The notes under the pieces: model-generated
What the model was told of the DNA's origin: nothing
Databases searched by the model: none
Seen by the model: the letters and a program-made list of their open reading frames with translations, nothing else
Shown here: piece after piece, positions 14,320 through 17,390 of the stretch
Layout: each line of letters starts with the position of its first letter
How positions within the stretch are numbered: position 1 is the stretch's first letter
Source of the DNA: Betaproteobacteria bacterium
GTDB lineage: Bacteria; Pseudomonadota; Gammaproteobacteria; Burkholderiales; SG8-41
NCBI GenBank assembly: GCA_025356695.1
Contig: JANXSE010000418.1
Coordinates: forward strand, 1 to 17,390
Length of the DNA stretch: 17,390 bases
Direction: 5' to 3'
Program-made: the position numbers and the translations under genes

Positions 14320-15636
14320 TCAGACAGGGCCAATGGTGATGCGCTCGTAAATGTGCAGCACAACAATGCCAAGCACCAGCATCTGAAAGCTGTAGAGGCG
14401 GTTGCGATTGAGCAGATCGCGCGTCGAAATCTGATAACGCGCATGCACCGCCAGTATGGTATTGCCGAGCGGACAGGCCGTGAGGCCGAAGGCCCATGGC
14501 ATCAGCAGCGACATCGCCAACAGGTTGGGATCGGGATTGAGCTGCGCGATCCACGGCCCGATCACCATGCCGAGTATGACCGGATGAAAACCGAGCCACG
14601 CGGCAAATGTCATCGCCGTCGCGGTAATGCCCGCCTCGGTGGCGCCGAAATGCGCAAACGGCAGACCGAGGTTGAAAGCGGCAACAGCGCCTGCCATGCC
14701 CGCCGACAGCACGCCGGCCGACATGAACAGCGCCATCTCGCCGCCCATTTCCGGCAGCCGCACGTCAATCACGCGGCGCAGCGCGGCGCCGGTGAGGCCG
14801 CCGTCACGCACCAGCAGCGTCAGCGCGGTCAGAATCGGCGCGGTCAGCGTAATGATCGCCAGCACCGGCCACGCCGGCTGCAGCTCATGTATGACCAGCA
14901 CTGAAACCACCAGCGCAAACGGCAACCACAATGCCTCAAGGTGCAGCGGGTAGCCCGCGAACTCACGCGCATAGCCGTGGCGTCGCGACGACAGCGTGAA
15001 CCAGCTCACTGCCAGACCGATCAGTGCCAGCGGCAAACCGATGCTCATCAGCCGCGTCAGACTCGCACCCGGTGCAAAGGTCAGCGCCACCGCCATCGCG
15101 CCATAAAACGGCGACCACACGGCGCCGATGATGAAGGACTGCGACAGTGCGGTAGCCTGATCCAGTGTGAGCCGCGTGCGCGCGCTCAGACGGTCGGCGA
15201 AGATCGCCACCGCCGAATAATTGATCACCGCGCCGAACAGATGCACGCCGAGCAGCGTGCGGAACAGTGCGCCGCGACCGGTCGAGAGCTTTTCTTCCGG
15301 CGTTCCGGGCTGCGCGCCGATCAATTGCAGAAAGGAGACGGCGAGCAGCATGCCAACCAGCGGCAGGTTCTGTGTCAAGGCGCGATTGAAGAAACCGGCG
15401 TGTCCGGCAAGCGTGCCAACAGCAACGCCGGCGCCGCCGAAAGCGAGCAGCAGCAGAACGACGCGGCGCTGCAAGGGTTTGACCTTGTGCCAGAGCATGG
15501 CGCAGGCGGCCCAGCAGATGGCGCCGGTGATCCAGTCCGGCCATGCCGGCACCAGTTCACCAACCACCGCCAGCGCGCTGACCGAGGCCAGCAACCACGC
15601 GGCGACACGATCGGTCGCCGGTGTCGCAAACCACAT
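14320..15636 (-). CDS. Polytopic inner-membrane protein, permease-like, unknown substrate
   Basis: 438 residues with about 11-12 hydrophobic helices separated by short loops, e.g. residues 10-30, 58-78, several in the middle and a final VLGIVVLHIYERI. No signature of a named transporter family was recognised. Overall look and conserved Pro/Gly-rich helices such as AVWSPFYGAMAVAL suggest an anion-permease-like carrier, but this is speculative. Its ATG directly abuts the stop of the upstream SDR gene (TAAATG), so translation is probably coupled and the two products may act in one process. It ends 18 bp from the palindrome at 14277-14301. Confidence 0.8.
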   Translation of the reverse strand: MWFATPATDRVAAWLLASVSALAVVGELVPAWPDWITGAICWAACAMLWHKVKPLQRRVVLLLLAFGGAGVAVGTLAGHAGFFNRALTQNLPLVGMLLAVSFLQLIGAQPGTPEEKLSTGRGALFRTLLGVHLFGAVINYSAVAIFADRLSARTRLTLDQATALSQSFIIGAVWSPFYGAMAVALTFAPGASLTRLMSIGLPLALIGLAVSWFTLSSRRHGYAREFAGYPLHLEALWLPFALVVSVLVIHELQPAWPVLAIITLTAPILTALTLLVRDGGLTGAALRRVIDVRLPEMGGEMALFMSAGVLSAGMAGAVAAFNLGLPFAHFGATEAGITATAMTFAAWLGFHPVILGMVIGPWIAQLNPDPNLLAMSLLMPWAFGLTACPLGNTILAVHARYQISTRDLLNRNRLYSFQMLVLGIVVLHIYERITIGPV

Positions 15637-16410
15637 TTACAAAACGCCGGAGAGACCGCCGTCGACGTTGATGCAGGTGCCGGTGACGTAACTGGCCGCA
15701 TCCGAGGCGAGGAAGGCGATCACGTTGGCCACTTCCTCGGACTCACCCATGCGGCCCATTGGAACGGCCTTGCCGGTTTTGGCGTAATGCTCTTCAACCG
15801 TGATGCCGGCGCGCGCAGCGCCGCGTGCCTGCTGCGCCGACTTGATCTTGCCGACGGCGACAACGTTGACCAGAATATTGTGCGGTGCGAGTTCCTTCGA
15901 CAGGCCTTTCGCCAGCGCGAGGCCGGCAGCGCGGCTGACGGTGGTCGGAAACTGCGCCGCCCCCGGCTGTTTCGCTGCCGTCATGTTCAGGTTGATGATG
16001 CGGCCGCCGCCCTGCTTCTTCATGTGCGGAATCACCGCGCGCGCCGTGTAGATGTGCGCCATCACCTTGACGTCGATGTCTTTCTCCCACGCTGCGTCGT
16101 CGACCGTATCGAATGCCGCCTGCCCGGTAGCGCCGGCGTTGTTGACCATGATGTCGATGCGGCCGAATTTCTTCACCGTTTCATCGACGAAACGCGACAT
16201 GTCTTCGGGCTTGGTGGCATCGGCGATACTGGTCATGACTGTGCCGCCGGCAGCACGGATTTCCGCCGCGAATTTTTCGAGGACCTCGGCGCGGCGCGCG
16301 CAAATCGCCACGCTGGCGCCCAGTTCGGCGAGCTTCAGTGCAGTGGCACGGCCGATGCCTTCGCTGCCGCCGGTGACCGCGGCGACCTTGCCTTTGAGAT
16401 TCAGGTTCAT
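15637..16410 (-). CDS. SDR-fold protein with substituted catalytic residues
   Basis: 257-residue classical-SDR fold. The cofactor motif TGGSEGIG (13-20), NNAG (90-93) and the C-terminal YVTGTCINVDGG are intact, so NAD(P) binding and a FabG-like fold are expected. The active site is not canonical: the expected Ser position reads Met143, and Tyr-x3-Lys is Thr156-x3-Arg160 (FPTTVSRAAG). The Asn of the tetrad also appears to be Lys115. The protein is therefore either a non-classical oxidoreductase or a binding/regulatory protein. ATG 16410 is chosen from GGAG 5 bp upstream and the fold start. It is the first gene of a two-gene unit with the membrane protein, and divergent from the 80-aa gene. Confidence 0.88.
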   Translation of the reverse strand: MNLNLKGKVAAVTGGSEGIGRATALKLAELGASVAICARRAEVLEKFAAEIRAAGGTVMTSIADATKPEDMSRFVDETVKKFGRIDIMVNNAGATGQAAFDTVDDAAWEKDIDVKVMAHIYTARAVIPHMKKQGGGRIINLNMTAAKQPGAAQFPTTVSRAAGLALAKGLSKELAPHNILVNVVAVGKIKSAQQARGAARAGITVEEHYAKTGKAVPMGRMGESEEVANVIAFLASDAASYVTGTCINVDGGLSGVL

Positions 16411-16506
16411 GTTTTCTCCGGTTAGTGTGGCGGGATTTTCGCATATCACGCGCTGCGCCGCTGGCGCAATGGCGCTAAAATTGCACCACTACGCAGAAAG
16501 TGGAAC

Positions 16507-16749
16507 ATGCAAAAACTATTCGACGAAGAAATGCACGCAGCGCTGCAACAGCTGATGGACGAAACCATCGAGGCGCTGCAACTCGCCAAGGTCAGCCCCG
16601 ACGTAGACGACCTCGGCGCAACTTTTGCCGTCGCCCTGCTCAAGCTGGGTCTCGCCACCTCCTTCGTCGACAGCAAACACCGCGGCTTTGCCAAGGATGT
16701 CGAAGAAAAGCGCCAGCGCGTGCTCGCAGCGCTGATGCCGCGGCATTGA
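16507..16749 (+). CDS. Small uncharacterised protein, 80 aa, upstream of iscS
   Basis: The product ([20 protein letters not shown]...) is acidic and mostly helical, with no cysteine, signal peptide or membrane segment. Function unknown. GTGGAAC upstream of the ATG is a modest ribosome site. TAAAAT at 16476-16481 could be its -10 but no convincing -35 accompanies it. Its stop is 17 bp before the iscS start on the same strand, so the pair is probably one transcript. It is unlike IscR or any Fe-S assembly protein I know. Confidence 0.68.
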   Translation: MQKLFDEEMHAALQQLMDETIEALQLAKVSPDVDDLGATFAVALLKLGLATSFVDSKHRGFAKDVEEKRQRVLAALMPRH

Positions 16750-16766
16750 TCCCAGGAGCCCGTATT

Positions 16767-17390
16767 ATGCCCAGCCTCCCGATCTATCTTGATAACTCCG
16801 CCACGACTCCGGTCGATCCGCGCGTGGTCGAAAAAATGCTGCCGTGGCTGACTAGCCGCTTCGGCAATCCGGCCAGCGGCTCGCACGCTTTTGGCCGCGA
16901 AGCGCGTGCCGCCGTCGAGGCCGCGCGCGCTGCCGTAGCGCGTCTCGTCAACGCCGGTGCGCAGGACATCATCTGGACCTCCGGTGCCACCGAATCGAAC
17001 AACCTCGCGCTGAAGGGCGCGGCACAGGCCAACGAAGCGCGCGGCCGCCACCTCGTCTCGGTGCAGACCGAGCACAACGCGGTGCTCGATACCCTGCGCG
17101 ATCTGGAAAGCCGCGGTTTTACGACCACGCTGCTGGCGCCGCAATCCAGCGGCCTGCTCGATCTGGCCGCGTTTGAAGCGGCGTTGCAGCCCGACACCAC
17201 GCTCGTCTCGGTGATGATGGTCAACAACGAAATCGGTGTCATTCAAGACATCGCCGCGATCGGCGCGATCTGCCGTGCACGCGGCATCGTGCTGCACGTC
17301 GATGCGGCGCAGGCCACCGGCAAGGTGGCGATCGATCTCAAAGCCCTGCCGGTCGATTTGATGTCGCTGACCGCGCACAAGACCTACGGC
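16767..17390 (+). CDS. iscS: Cysteine desulfurase, N-terminal 208 residues, cut by window edge
   Basis: PLP-dependent enzyme of the IscS/NifS group, which takes sulfur (or selenium) from cysteine for Fe-S clusters and tRNA thiolation. The frame from ATG 16767, with AGGAG 8 bp upstream, stays open to the window end. Visible motifs are [12 protein letters not shown] (7-18), SGATESNN (72-79), His103 in [13 protein letters not shown] (153-157), Asp179 and Gln182 in VDAAQATGK, and the PLP lysine Lys205 in LTAHKTYG. The catalytic Cys loop and C-terminus are beyond the window, so IscS versus a NifS paralogue cannot be settled. No iscR precedes it; the 80-aa gene does. It may also provide selenium for the SelD pathway in this window. 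Confidence 0.9.
   Translation, partial: MPSLPIYLDNSATTPVDPRVVEKMLPWLTSRFGNPASGSHAFGREARAAVEAARAAVARLVNAGAQDIIWTSGATESNNLALKGAAQANEARGRHLVSVQTEHNAVLDTLRDLESRGFTTTLLAPQSSGLLDLAAFEAALQPDTTLVSVMMVNNEIGVIQDIAAIGAICRARGIVLHVDAAQATGKVAIDLKALPVDLMSLTAHKTYG

Noticed and set aside
14941..16425. 494-codon open frame on the plus strand opposite the membrane protein and SDR
   Set aside because: Composition (His/Arg/Gln-rich) is that of an antisense shadow, while the minus strand carries clear SDR motifs and membrane helices.
1..17390. CRISPR array, tRNA, rRNA or prophage genes
   Set aside because: No regularly spaced repeats, cloverleaf-like sequence, rRNA segments or phage structural genes were seen on either strand.

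Overview
The window reads as chromosome from a high-GC betaproteobacterium-like organism. The evidence is the dense GC-rich coding, a split-arnA lipid A cluster, a selenocysteine-containing SelD and an isc-type cysteine desulfurase. The genus cannot be fixed from the sequence alone; a Rhodocyclales/Nitrosomonadales-type organism is only an impression.

Left edge (1-1176), accessory DNA. The window opens inside an IS5-family element: the first 18 codons of its transposase on the minus strand and one terminus near position 137. Two plus-strand genes follow. One is a 183-residue protein with a HEPN-like R-x4-H motif, the other a 124-residue protein of unknown function. They are separated by 79 bp of stem-forming DNA that resembles a degenerate integron attC site. 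This part is visibly less GC-rich than the rest.

Selenium block (1177-4498). selD (minus) and selU (plus) are divergent, with only 24 bp between their start codons. selD carries an in-frame UGA at codon 21 in the motif GGGUGCK, followed by a SECIS-like hairpin, so it is almost certainly a selenoprotein about 28 residues longer than a standard ORF call. An MFS transporter follows selD on the same strand. SelD makes selenophosphate, SelU uses it to modify tRNA, and the UGA in selD implies a selA/selB/selC system elsewhere in the genome.

Signalling genes (4511-6032). A small unknown gene (minus) and an adenylate cyclase-FHA fusion (plus) are divergent around a perfect 16-bp palindrome.

Lipid A L-Ara4N cluster (6113-12174). 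A perfect extended -10 promoter precedes arnT, an SMR-type flippase subunit, arnC, separate formyltransferase and dehydrogenase genes (fused as ArnA in E. coli), and arnD. Several junctions are 4-bp ATGA overlaps. Neither arnB nor ugd is present, so the aminotransferase and UDP-glucuronate steps must be supplied from elsewhere. The cluster predicts cationic modification of lipid A and resistance to polymyxin-like peptides.

Right part (12299-17390). A PrxQ/Bcp peroxiredoxin lacking the usual resolving Cys is followed by a PIN-PhoH (PhoH2) ATPase. A 25-bp palindrome separates PhoH2 from a convergent two-gene unit: an SDR-fold protein that has lost its catalytic residues, directly abutting a polytopic membrane protein. 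Divergent from that unit, a small unknown gene leads into iscS, which is cut by the window edge.

The items most worth a second look are the UGA-containing selD, the catalytically degenerate SDR coupled to a permease-like protein, the arn cluster without arnB, the cyclase-FHA protein with a substituted transition-state residue, and the cassette-like left edge. I found no clear evidence of a wholly new multi-gene defence or mobile system.
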